Both the position numbers and the translations under genes were made by a program. Below the pieces are notes generated by a model. The model ran no database searches. It was not told the DNA's origin and was given only the letters and a program-made list of their open reading frames with translations. From NCBI RefSeq assembly GCF_947179165.1, contig NC_077241.1, forward strand, positions 77,835,648 to 77,899,647: a DNA stretch of 64,000 nucleotides, given 5' to 3'. This document shows, in pieces, positions 25,301 through 37,000 of this stretch; the stretch's first letter is position 1; the number at the start of each line of letters is the position of its first letter. The DNA is from Solanum dulcamara. Lineage: Eukaryota > Streptophyta > Magnoliopsida > Solanales > Solanaceae.

Positions 25301-27336
25301 AATGATATATAAATATTTTTTTAATAGGCAAGTTAAATATAAATTTATATTAATCGAGCCAACATGTTTTAGAATGATTGTTTTTTTTAAAAAAAAAGGA
25401 AGAGGATTATGTCAGTTTAAATTTTTGTTTTATTTTTTCTCATGTATATACAATTAATTAATTTCTCTTCTAATAAGTCATGTATCAGAAGCTAGTTTAT
25501 TTATATTATTAAGAAGGAAATTAAATAATCAGGAGATATTATAGAAAAGTTGGTGGGGAGGATGAGTATGTAGACCTAAATTTAGGCAACTGATTATGAT
25601 TTTACCCATTTTATATTCATGCAGACTAAGTAAACCATTTAAAGTGAAATTTTAAATCTTATAGTTCATCCGGTTTAATTTATGTGATATTTTTATTTAT
25701 TTAAAAGGATTGATATTTTTTATATTTAAAAATATTTTAATTTTTTCAATATTTAGAGAATTTTTTATAATAACATAAATATTATAAGATATTTAAAATT
25801 ATAAATATCAATTCTTCTATTTAAATATTTTGTTGGTCAAATTTTATCATATCAATTGTAATAGAAGGAATAATTTAGAGTAAAGACAACTGCTACTTGT
25901 TCAAAGACAGCTTTTTGTTTCCATTATTATATCAAAATATTTTAAAGCAAAGTTAATAGATATTTATGTTGATAAAATATATATATACCCAATAAAATAA
26001 TTGATTTGCGAACAAAAAATTTTTTTTTTGCTTTCTATTCTATCTATATGGTAGATTGGAAAGTTAGTGTATAGACTGCGACTCAAAAATAAGAACTTCA
26101 AAAAAAGTAACAAATAATTCTTCCGTTTATTTTTACTTATTCACTATTAATTTTGCACAATTTTTAAGAAACTATAAATATAACAATAATTCTATTATAT
26201 CAACTTTTAAATATAATAAATATAATATTTTAAAAAATATAATAAAAAATAATTACTAATTAATTATAAAAATAAATTAAGAACTAAATGTAAATTATCT
26301 CTTTATTTCGTAATTTTCCAAAAAATTTAAATTCACAAAAATATACTGTAACTGTTTAGGATCCTAGATATTTTGTTTCCTAGGATGCCCACTATTTGCA
26401 GTTTGCCGTCATTTTGGTGTACCTTTTTTTTATCTCGAAAATTGGTGTTTGATATCTGGAATGAAATTTAATTATATTTGAATTGTGATTGTAGAATTTA
26501 TTTTGATTTTTTTTTTTATATTTAAAAATTGAATTTGAAATCTTTAATTAAAAATGAAGGCATTGTAATTATTCTATCACAATTCATATATTATTTTGGT
26601 AAACTTAAGATAATAATTGAACTTTCTTGTCAAGGAGGAAATTTCTTGTATCATTCTGCAATTACTAGATGTCACTTTCTTTCCTTATTTCTTTACTAAC
26701 AATTATGACTTATTCAAACTTTAAATAGGCAGTCGACATGTCAATTCCCCCTAGCCTGCATCCTTTGATATTTGATTGGTATTTCAAAGTTCAATTTAAG
26801 TAATTTAATAATTGGTACATTAAATTTTGATAATTTGATATCAAATATTGAATCTTGAGAATTTTAACACATTAAATTTCAGTTTAATTTGACAATTTGA
26901 ATTTCATTTATACTAATTCGATTCTTAATTTCATTCGTTTTAAACTTTTAACTCTTTTTTTTATTATACTGCTTTTATTTCACTTTTAGTCATACTATCA
27001 CCTAATATTAATGATAATCTGATCTATAGTCAAATTGTTTTTTGAATTTTACTTGGAAATGAGCAATCAACATTTATTAACAAAAATCTTTTGTGGATTA
27101 TCATAATTAAAAAATTACATTAAATTCATCACCTCTCTATATAATAACATCTTCATAACATTAGCAAAGATGAGATGTGCTCATGTACTTCAACTTTCTT
27201 ACATCTAATGAATCAGCTTAGTCCTCTATTTAGTGCTCTCATTTCATGTTAATTAATTTGGCTGCTTAAACATTAGTCTTGTGTATATCAACACATTCAT
27301 ACTTATAAATAAGTTTTATTAAATTTAGGTAATATT

Positions 27337-29387
27337 GATACATCAAAGAATTTTTGGAGGATTTCTATTGGCACTGCCGCTATATTTTCTTCTGAATTAT
27401 AATGGGGTTCAAGGAGAAATAAAGTTGTCTAAACTAGAAGATTTAGAGATGGAGAAACAATTCAAACTTTTGAACAAATCCATCTTAAAACAATTAAGGT
27501 ATATCTTTGAAAATCCTTGTGCATATAATTTTGTTGAGTGATTTTGATTTATGATTAGTGTTTGGTTCACAGACTATATATGTAGATATCTATGATTGTG
27601 TGGATTTTTATAAACAACTGCATTCGATCATCCTTTACTAAAAAATCATAATTTTCATCCCGAGGTATGTCTTTTGAATGTATATTTTATGTCGTGCCTT
27701 TGAAATGCGTATACAATATTGTGAATTGCAATACTTATTTAAGTTTTTAATTGTACAAATGAAACCTACTTTAGCAAAAACAAAGCAAAATGTCGATAAG
27801 TCGTCAACTAATTCGTCGTCAATGATGAAGTTAAAAGATAAAGGTTGTCTCCAAGAACTGTTCCAATAAAAAGAATTACAAAAAATGATCTTATCAGACA
27901 AAAAAATATGTCACCTCCGGAAGATATTACATATAATGCTCAATTGGTTGTGGTAAGATAATGTAACACCAATTTAATTAATGTTTTGGCTAGAACAATT
28001 CACTTACATAAAAAGAATTCATATTGCATATATAATTTTTTGCCTCTATACAGAATAACAACAATAGTGAGCCAAAAGAAATATACATATCTTCACAAGG
28101 ATATAAGGTACATGAATATGAAAATTCATTTTCTCATTTTCAAGTTCAATTTTATTTTATTTTTGGGTTTTTTTCCACTTTTACATGGTCTTTATTGTTT
28201 ACCCAAAAAATAAATTAAAAAAAAAACAAGATTTAACGATTTTTAATGAGTTGACAAAAAATCATTTACTACATATAGGTTGCAATAGTTCGAACTGAAA
28301 ATAATCCATATAACAACTTTGCGGGAGCTGGAATGGTAGCTATTATATGGCTCAATTGGTTTAGAGGATGGTCATCCATACGGATGACTCGGGATCAATC
28401 CCCTCAATGCCTTCTGAGTCGACCTTGTCGCATAGGGCTTGCCTAGTGCGGTTTACATTCACTGTATGATTTGCAGGCTATTACACAGTGAGAGTTATCC
28501 AGTGCTCACCACAGAGTGCTCACCCGAAAGACAGAGATTGTAGCGGCTGCGGATTATCCTACGATTCCAGCTTTCTAACAAAAAAAAAACTAACTCAATC
28601 ATCATAAAATCTCTATTTCGAATTCTAGGTGGACCCAACACTCTATGGGGATACCAAAAGTAAGTTTTCTTATAATTTATTTCAACGATTTATATGTCAA
28701 TTTTGTGGAACTAGTAATTATTTTTGTCGTTTGTTTATGTCAATTTTCATATTTAACTTATATATGATATTTTTATGTATGTTTTGTAGGCCGGTAATAA
28801 ACAGTGTTTCAATACATTATGTCCTGGTTTTGTTTTAGTGAACACTCAAATACATCTTGATAAGATATACGACCAAGTAACACATCGTGGATTTAAAATT
28901 TCATGGGAAGACACAATGTTCATCAGCAGGGTAACTTCTTTCAGTTTATTTCAATAGCACTCAAGAATTAGGATTTGAAATTAAAAAAATATATTAATTT
29001 TTATAATATTTTTGAAGGATCTAGTGAATGGAAATTGGTGGCTTCTTAAAAAAAATCACATACCAATTGGTTTTTGGCCTCAATGGATCTTCACTGACTT
29101 GGCTAGCTTTGTTACGAATGTTGAATGGGGTAGAGTGGTATATAGTCCTCCAAGTGTATCTGAACCTCCAATAAGCTCAAGCTATTTTCCCATTAAAGAC
29201 AGAGTTTTATGATGTTTATTGTAGGGGAATTCAACTTTTAAATGTTAAAGGTGAAATTATTGATGTAGATAGAACAACTAGACATGTCGATAATGTTAAT
29301 CTATACAAGGTTATTGACGTACCACATGCTAGACGTGGAAAGTTTCAATATTCTGTATTCTATGGGGGATCTGGTGGGCTTGCATAA
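27337..29387 (+). pseudogene. Neprosin-family (DUF239/DUF4409) pseudogene
   Basis: Seven exon remnants: about 27337-27498, 27554-27664, 27755-27953, 28279-28340, 28629-28659, 28790-28930 and 29018-29387, several with good splice sites. Family landmarks are YNGVQGEIKLSKLEDLE, YDCVDFYKQ, DLIRQKNMSPPEDITYNAQL, NNFAGAGMVA, VDPTLYGDT, CFNTLCPGFVLVNTQ, NGNWWLL, IGFWPQWIFTDLASF, VEWGRVVYSPPS and, in another frame, a C-terminal part ending FYGGSGGLA and TAA (29385-29387). Neprosins are plant prolyl endopeptidases made with an N-terminal pro-domain. Damage: no initiator ATG, one-base losses near 27488, 27617 and 27850, a frameshift near 29201, and a SINE in place of the 3' part of exon 4. It cannot encode a working enzyme. 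Confidence 0.88.
28336..28588 (+). mobile_element. tRNA-derived SINE inside the neprosin pseudogene
   Basis: A tRNA-like head with box A 'tggctcaattgg' (28348-28359) and box B 'gggatcaatcccc' (28391-28403) about 40 bp apart, a body of about 170 bp, and a 3' A run (28579-28588). It lies between the truncated exon 4 and exon 5. No clean target duplication is visible, and the rest of exon 4 is absent, so a deletion accompanied or followed the insertion. I cannot assign the subfamily. Confidence 0.75.
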
Positions 29388-29859
29388 ATTCAAGTCTTGT
29401 AAATTACTACCTTTATGGTATTTAATTTTTATGCCAAAGAAATATATAAAACTAAGCTCTTTTTCTAGTTATGCATACCTCAAATACATCCACATGTTTA
29501 CTTTCATTTTTTAATTATTTTGTGTATGTCCACAAAAAAATCACGTTGTCAATATAATTGTGAGCGTGTATAAAATTTAAGATCTTTTATGTTTTAAAAT
29601 GACATAAAATTCTCTATAGTTTTGAAAAATTGAATTTGATTAGATATTTAATAGTATAATTATGCTGAGAATTAAAGTTATGGAACTTAATCTTTAAAAA
29701 TATTGAAAATATTAGTAAAACCAATACAATCTCAAGTACGAACAAATAGAAAAATTGAGCTTTCAGGCCCAATGTCACTCCTTTGGTCTGCTTTTGTACT
29801 GTTACTTGAGCCTTAGCCCACCCTCCCCCTCCCCCTCCCCCTCTTCCTTTTTTTTTTTT

Positions 29860-30229
29860 AATTTACATAAATCTCATTGTATTAAAAGTTAATTACTTTA
29901 TTTTTCTACTATTTTTCAAATTATAAAAATCACGTAAAATTTATGAATTTTGAATACATCACTAGACTTCTGGATACATCAGCAGACATCCGGATACATA
30001 GGGGAGGGAAGCATTAGAGAGGTGATAGAGATGTATTAGAGAGGGAATAGGACATTCGGATATATAGGGGAGGGATGTATTAGAGAGGGGAGGGATATAT
30101 CCGAGATAGAGATAGGGATGTATCAGCAAGAGGGGGGTGATGTATCCGAGAGGGAATTTTTGAAATTTTTTAAATGGTAGAAAATTTTAGAGATTCTGAT
30201 AAAATAAGATGTGTATTTATGTAATTTTT
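29860..30229. mobile_element. Long-TIR MITE-like element, copy 1, with internal GA-rich minisatellite
   Basis: The left end 'aatttacataaatctcattg', with 'ctactatttttcaaa' further in, is mirrored by the reverse complement of the right end ('aattacataaatacacatct', 'ctaccatttaaaaaa'). The centre (29955-30160) repeats variants of 'ggatacatcagcagacatcc', 'gatgtattagagaggg' and 'gatgtatccgagaggg'. Confidence 0.6.
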
Positions 30230-30650
30230 CTTCAAATGAATTTAAGAATAGAAAGAATCTGTCGTAGCTTGGGTCTAGTTATATAATAGAATTGAAATAG
30301 GCCCAAATATTTTAAGCAAATCTACCAAAGACGTTAGATTGACGATTGGCTCAATTGAGAGGGGGAGCATGCTCGAAGTTGAAACCTTTGATTAGAAAGA
30401 GCAGTCTCATCTACTATGCCACCTCCTTTGATGGTCCAAAAAGCAATTACATATTTAGCAAAAATCCAAAACTAAACAAATTCTCTTTTTCACCTAAATT
30501 AGTTCAATTTTTTAGAAAAAGTTAAAATTAATTAGTGTCTTTTTTTGCTGCTTAAGAAATTAGGGAGTCATTAATGTGCGCAATTGTTCCTTCACTTTTC
30601 TTTATTATTTTGTTCCTATATTGGCAAAATACTTGTTTTATTCTTTTGTA

Positions 30651-30889
30651 AATTTTGCCTAAATTTACATAGTGATTCTTTTCTATTATATTCTATTTCT
30701 ATTCTTTTAAAAATTATCTGAATGAATACCCAATTTATTCAATGCTAGAATGTATTCAATCGATATATCACGTAAAATAATATATCCAACCGATACATCA
30801 TGGAGAGAGAATAGAATTTTTTATGATTTTTTCAAAGAAAATTTTAGAGAATATAGTAAAATAAGTGATGCATTTAGGTAATTTTTCCT
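30651..30889. mobile_element. Long-TIR MITE-like element, copy 2
   Basis: The right end ('aaaattttagagaatatagt', 'aaaataagtgatgcatttag', 'gtaatttttcc') is clearly related to the right end of the copy at 29860-30229, and the left end 'gcctaaatttacatagtgat' mirrors it. The centre has 'gatatatcacg' and 'gatacatcatggagagag', a shorter relative of the minisatellite in copy 1. Confidence 0.55.
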
Positions 30890-31028
30890 AAATATTAAAT
30901 AAAACATCAAGGATTCATTCATAAGAGCTGAATTTTAAACCAAGTTTGTGAACTACTTTTAAATTTTTACTGAAACCATTACATGATTATAGTCTTGAGA
31001 AGAAATAGAAGTGTTTGAAAAATTAAAA

Positions 31029-34000
31029 TCAAGCTGCCAAGCTCTTGGATGCAATTTCGAAGACATTCTCCGAGAGTCCGTCAGCAGACAAGATCATCTC
31101 CAATTGTTCCTGTTTTAACACAACATATTTCGTTAGTTCCCTCCACTGGAATAGAAGTTGGCCGGAAATTTAAGACATGGATGAATAACGTCTGAAGAAG
31201 CAGGCTACTAACCTTAGCGAGACTTTGTCGTGTTTCATCATAACGTTTCCACCTAGAGAACGCTGAAACCATTCGTGAAGCCACCTGCCATCCATTATAA
31301 AAAAGAATTAAGACACTCTCATACTACTGGAAAACCGTCCTTTATTTCTAGATCGGATTGACCAAGATGGATCATGAGTGTACAGAAAATCGAAAATGTC
31401 AGTAGTTGTGTTCAAGCATTTTGTTTATTTCAAGATACGAGAGTGTTGAGAAAGAGAGGTGCATGTGAACTCGTGAATTACTTTTGAATAAATTAGAAAA
31501 ATGAATATGTATGAACAATAGTGTCTCGTGATTCATTGGTGAATTGTGTACTAAAAACAATAGAAATAGTAATTTAAGAGACCTGTGGATTTATCTTGTC
31601 AAGCTGCACCACTAGTTCTCCCAAGAACTTGTAGCCGGAGCCATCCTTGCTATGGAAGTTGACAGGTGAACCACAAAATCCTCCGATCAACGAATAAACC
31701 TGCATTTGTCCGAAATAAAACATCATGTCTTGTAATTGACATAAACTAGAAAGCTATATGTTGCTGTATCCATGTCGGATACCTCCAAAAATGCATCCCT
31801 TTTGGAGGATCCTGCAGGAACATAGATAGAAAGACATCCAACTGGAAAGTACATACCTTGTTCGGATTACGCAGGTCAAAGGCTGTATGGTTTAGAAGTT
31901 TCTTGACATTCTCAACATTACCAGGCATGTCTGACATAGCTTGAAGTGCAAGCCACTTGTTCACAACCTAAAGAAAAATAGAGTGGGATAAAGATTTTTG
32001 TATGCTTGTTGTGCAGGTAAATCAACAATTAGAAGGAAAGAACAGGTCCGATAGACAAGAATTACGGTCAAAAGATGACAACAAGCATATACTGCAGGTA
32101 TTAGAGAGGCATAGAGATGTACCAAGTAATCATGCTGCCACTTGTTATAGAAGTCAGCCAAAATTTCTTCACGAATTGCAGGTTGCTGATCGATAGCCAC
32201 TAAAGCTGCAAACTGATCTGTCATGTTCGTGGCGTTTTTGTATTCATTCAAGAGAAGTTCTGTGATTTCTGGGTCTTCAAGCAATCCAAGATAAGCTGTG
32301 GACAAAATAGGTCAGAGGAGTTGTAATTTGTCAAATTCTGAAACACACTCTATCTAGAGAGAGAAGAAGAAAAACAGACCAAGAGCAATATTTTTAAGAG
32401 CACGCCGTGCCATATTGTTATGATCAAACTCATATGCACCAGAGCTCCTGTTGTTCTCAGCCTGCAAAGTATGTTTCAAGGTTATGTTATTATTTCCATT
32501 AAGAATGTTTTCTCGTGAATTGAGAATCAGTATTAAGAAAAGTAACATTTTTAGAGTTTGAGAGGTTATTACAGTGATAAGGAATTCTTGTTTCAATTCA
32601 GAAGCCAGTTGCTTCCTGATGAAAGTCCGGACTGCATGAACGGCATCTGGATCAGCAACTGTCATCATGTCCATGATTTCTCCTATACCTGGCAAAGTTA
32701 TTGCCTTTGCAATGAATTCCTGAAAGGATACAACAGTAATTAGCGAAACATTTTTCTTCCAACATGAAACGACAAACATCTACAAGAAAAGAGGTAGGCG
32801 AGCACCTTATCCAAGCTTGAGTCAGTGAGTATGCTTTTGATCCCCTGCAAAAACTGTGGGTTAAGAACCAAAGCCTTATTCTGTTGGAAATCAGCAACCA
32901 GGCTGAGCATCAGCTTCCTTGCCAACACTTGTCCCGCCTCCCACCTAAGAGAGAGATCATATTAGTCGTGGATTATTCAAATTTGTGATCAGCTAAAAGA
33001 TACTGGACGAGAGACTCTTAGAAAATACACACCGGTTAAACTCATCAGAATCATGAGCAAGGAGGAAAAGTAGATCACTATCAGTGAGATCAGACTCAAG
33101 CCTGATGGGAGCACTGAAGCCTCGTAATATAGATGGCGTTGGTCTCTCAGATACGTCATTGAACACAAATTCCTCCTCCTTCTGCACCAGTACAAGCAAA
33201 AAGTCCTTTATTACATCCTTATTACGTAATAGGAGGAACAAAATGTCGGATAAGCATATCTATTTGATCAAAGTTATCATTCTACTCTGCATATATAGAG
33301 TTTAATCAAGTGGAATGGACTACAGTATTACATCAAAGTTCAAGGCTAACCTTCGTTACGCGGAGAACTGTACTGTATACATTTTGACCACTGCTCGCAA
33401 AACTCTCCAATTTCCCATCATGATGAATGGAGGATAGAGGCATGTCCTTGCCACTTGAATCTAGAAGACCTACAACAACAGGAATAAACATAGGTTCTTT
33501 TGCAGGCTGGCCGGGGGTTGGAGGCACCTCTTGACTGGGAAAACATCAGATGAAATATGTCAGCCTAAACCATAAAGGTTAGCACATCTAAACAAAAATC
33601 CATGTTATGTTTTTTTACCTAAACTTGAGGGAGAAAGTGCGCCCTTCAGCATTATAATTTGTTGTAACCTTCACTACAGGTGTCCCAGCTTGTGAGTACC
33701 TACAATTATGTTTCATTTAAAAGCTTAATTTTGAGGGGAACCGCGAAATCTAGTTCGACTGGCAGGAAGGAAGAGTCAGCTACCATAACAAGAAATTAGC
33801 AAAATCTGCATTGTTGGCATCTCGCATGGCAGCAAAAAAGTCTTCACATGTTACTGCTTGACCATCATGCCTCTTGAAATATAAATCTGTGCCCTGTTGG
33901 GGAAAGGGGGTATATCAGATTCTCGAGACTCTCAAGTGCGGTAATCAATTGTCTGTACTACAAAAATAGGCAAGACATTATCTTTTGCTTACTTTTCTGA

Positions 34001-37000
34001 ATCCTTGGCTCCCTAACAAGGTTTTGTACATCCTGACTACTTCAGCCCCCTGATAATGGAAATAGTGATTAAACCCATGGTGAATCAAAACATTCCCTTA
34101 CACAGGCATACGCATGAAAGGGTTGGAAGCACACATAAGGTCATGGATGTGGTGGGACAGAAAAGGGAGAAAAAAAGAGAGGCACAAAATGCCACAGGAG
34201 GAGGGGCAAGAGAGGAAGGGGCATTACCTTCTCATATACCTGCAAAAGAGAAAATGGAACAAAGGAGCAATAGTTAATAAATACCTTGGGAGACTAGAGA
34301 TACCAGGACATAAAGTTTGAACAATGATAAAACAGAATTATAAGGATCTTACCGTGACTGCATGTTCATGAATGTTCAAAGCCAGACCAGCCGTCACAAA
34401 CAAACATCAGTAACAAGCAGCAATAAAAATAATCATCAAAAATGGGCTCGAAAGAAATTAAACTCCTCTTCAATGTAGACAATTAACTGAAACTTACCTG
34501 TGTAGAAGTTATCCATCTGTCAACATAAAAAGAGAGAAAAAGAAGAATGAGAAAAATTTCCAAGCAGGCGGCTTAAAGAAGGTGGGGCCAGCACTTGCTA
34601 AACAAGGATCATCTGTATTCAAAGAGATTATCGATACCTTTATATAAGAATGAGGCCGAACGGGATGAGCCATTGGACCAGCATCCTACAAAATCAGGAT
34701 AACAGATAGCAAACTTAACTAGTCATCCACAATTCAGTCGCTCATTGTGTAGCCTATTGATTTGGCAATACATGTAAATATAAGAAGCAGGAATATTATA
34801 ATGACAAGAACTTGAAAGAACTCTTCGAACCTGCGGGAACTGATACATTCGAAGCTTTGAAACATCAGCAATTCTTTTCACAGGACGGCTTCCCAAATCA
34901 GACGAAAACTCCTGCATGAATCATTCAAGAACCTTATAAGCTAAGGCTACCGAAAAATTGTTTGTGTACCCATCATCTACAGGAATACATCCAACCTGAT
35001 CACGGAAAACAGTAAGTCCTTCCTTTAGACTGAGCTGGAACCAGTCACGACATGTAACTCTGCATTGAGCTCAATAGTTAACAGTAGTTTTAAACAACGA
35101 GAATACTCCCAAAGTATGCAAAACAAGTACACCGCCTTGCATCCAAGTAAAAAATTTAACTTTACGTCTTCAAGTGTTTTTTGAACTTAACATATGAATT
35201 GAACTTTATTTCTCATCAGAAGCAGCAACAATAGAGAGCTACAGTAATTTTTAAAGAAAAGGCTTATAACTCCTGAAAATACAAATAGAAATATAATGTA
35301 ATATCTAACTACTATTAACCAGATTTTTATTTTCTGTGAGAAGGGAAGACTGGGTTATAGACAAACCTGTTGCCTGTCCAATTGTGGAAGTACTGCAACA
35401 AGTACAAGAAATGGTGATTTACTCAGCAATTCAGCATTCAAGAATCAGTATACAAGATAAAGTTCATGAATTTCAATAGCTTATGAAAACATATCACACA
35501 CCTCATGACCAATCACACCCAATATTGCCGCATAATCAGCATCTGTTGCAGTTTCTGGGGATGCCAGGACAAGCCTGGAATTGAATATCTGTTGAAAACA
35601 AAGTCAAATAATTAGATGATAGTTGAGAAAAAGTCATAAATAGAACAATACAATGCAGTAACATCTCAAATATCATACATTCAAGCTCTTGTTTTCCATC
35701 GCTCCCCTGGAAATGAAATGAAAAAGCAGTTAGTATCCATAGAAAAAATTAGGAGTGGAGAAACAAAGAGAGGAAAAGATAAATGTCAGAGAATAAAAAA
35801 TGACAAAGTGAAGAAAACAGAGAACTAACATGTTAAAATCAGGAACAGCAACAATGTTAAAAAGATCCAGGTCATACTCCCGCCCGAAAACCTGTTTGAA
35901 AAATTTAACAAAGAAATTGCCATAAGGCCATAAGACAACAAAGATAATTAACTTGATGTTTATCAAAGAAACTAAAATCTCACATCTTCATCCCACTTCA
36001 TAGCTGCCTTGAGAGAATACATGGCATGTTCCGTCTTGGGCAGATCTTGTGCAGGGGTCCAGATTCTAAGGGAGACCTTACGGCCTGAACAGGTTGTAAA
36101 TGTGTCATCTCTGCTCTCCAACTGACCAGCAACCAATGCAAAAAGATAACTGGGCTTCTTGAAAGGATCCTCCCAAACAGTAAAATGCTTTCCCCCCTGC
36201 AAAAAACAAAATGAGAATAATAATTTGATGAGTTGCATAAGAGTTACAACAAAACTTTCAAAAAATAGTACAGGAAATCCAAATGTACCTCAAGATCGCC
36301 TTGCTCTATAAGGTTTCCATTTGACAACAATACAGGGTACAAGGATTTGTCTGCCTCTATGCGACAAGTGTATTTTGCCATAATGTCAGGGCGATCCTAA
36401 TGTAAAAAATGATAGCCATTAGCAAGCATTTCAAGAAAAAATGATAACATCCTAGAGGCCAAAAAAGAAAAAGAAGGCACACCTGATAGAATGTAATTTT
36501 ACGGAAACCCTCAGCCTCACATTGGGTACAAAAATTCCCTGATGACTTGTAAAGCCCCTGAAGTAAATATAGATATGCAACCACAGTGTTACTAGAATTT
36601 GAAGTGCAAGAAAAAATTACACATAAGACAAAAACCCTGCCCTCCTATTTCACCTCTAAGGATGTGTTCTTCTGAGGATATATCTCTGTCACAATCTCCA
36701 AGGTGAATTTGCTACTTGGAGGGGATTTCAGTGTCAGGTAGCGCGAGTCCACGTGGAAATCTTCCTCCTGAAACATATTAAGTGCATCATGTATGAGTAA
36801 AAGTAACATCATGTGACATATGTCTATGTAAAAATCAATAGACATCTTCAAACATTCTAGGAGCAAGACTCTGATATAGGTACCTTCAGCGGATTGCCAT
36901 TGATCTTTACTGATTGCAACTTCAGATCTCGCCCATCAAGGACAAGTGGGGAAGACTGACCTGTTTAAGATAAATTAGCAACACATTGTGAGTTTTGGAA

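Larger units (their letters stand above)
21091..27336. other. Long AT-rich spacer with two SINE remnants, no gene
   Basis: Apart from SINE pieces at about 21540 and 22312 I see no coding signature. Open frames at 22739, 23362, 23601 and 25215 are low-complexity, Lys/Phe/Ile-rich artefacts of AT-rich DNA. A Stowaway-like head lies near 25665. A dispersed motif ('tgaatttgaaatctttaatt') lies near 26530. Confidence 0.55.
29388..31028. other. Spacer between the neprosin pseudogene and the aminopeptidase 3' end
   Basis: Holds a (CCCCCT)n-like stretch (29819-29843), two related long-TIR elements (separate entries) and, near 31028, the probable 3'UTR of the minus-strand aminopeptidase gene. No other gene is seen. 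Confidence 0.5.

Noticed and set aside
28336..28588. Functional tRNA gene suggested by box A and box B
   Set aside because: No cloverleaf closes; the A-rich 3' end and the body of about 170 bp show a SINE.
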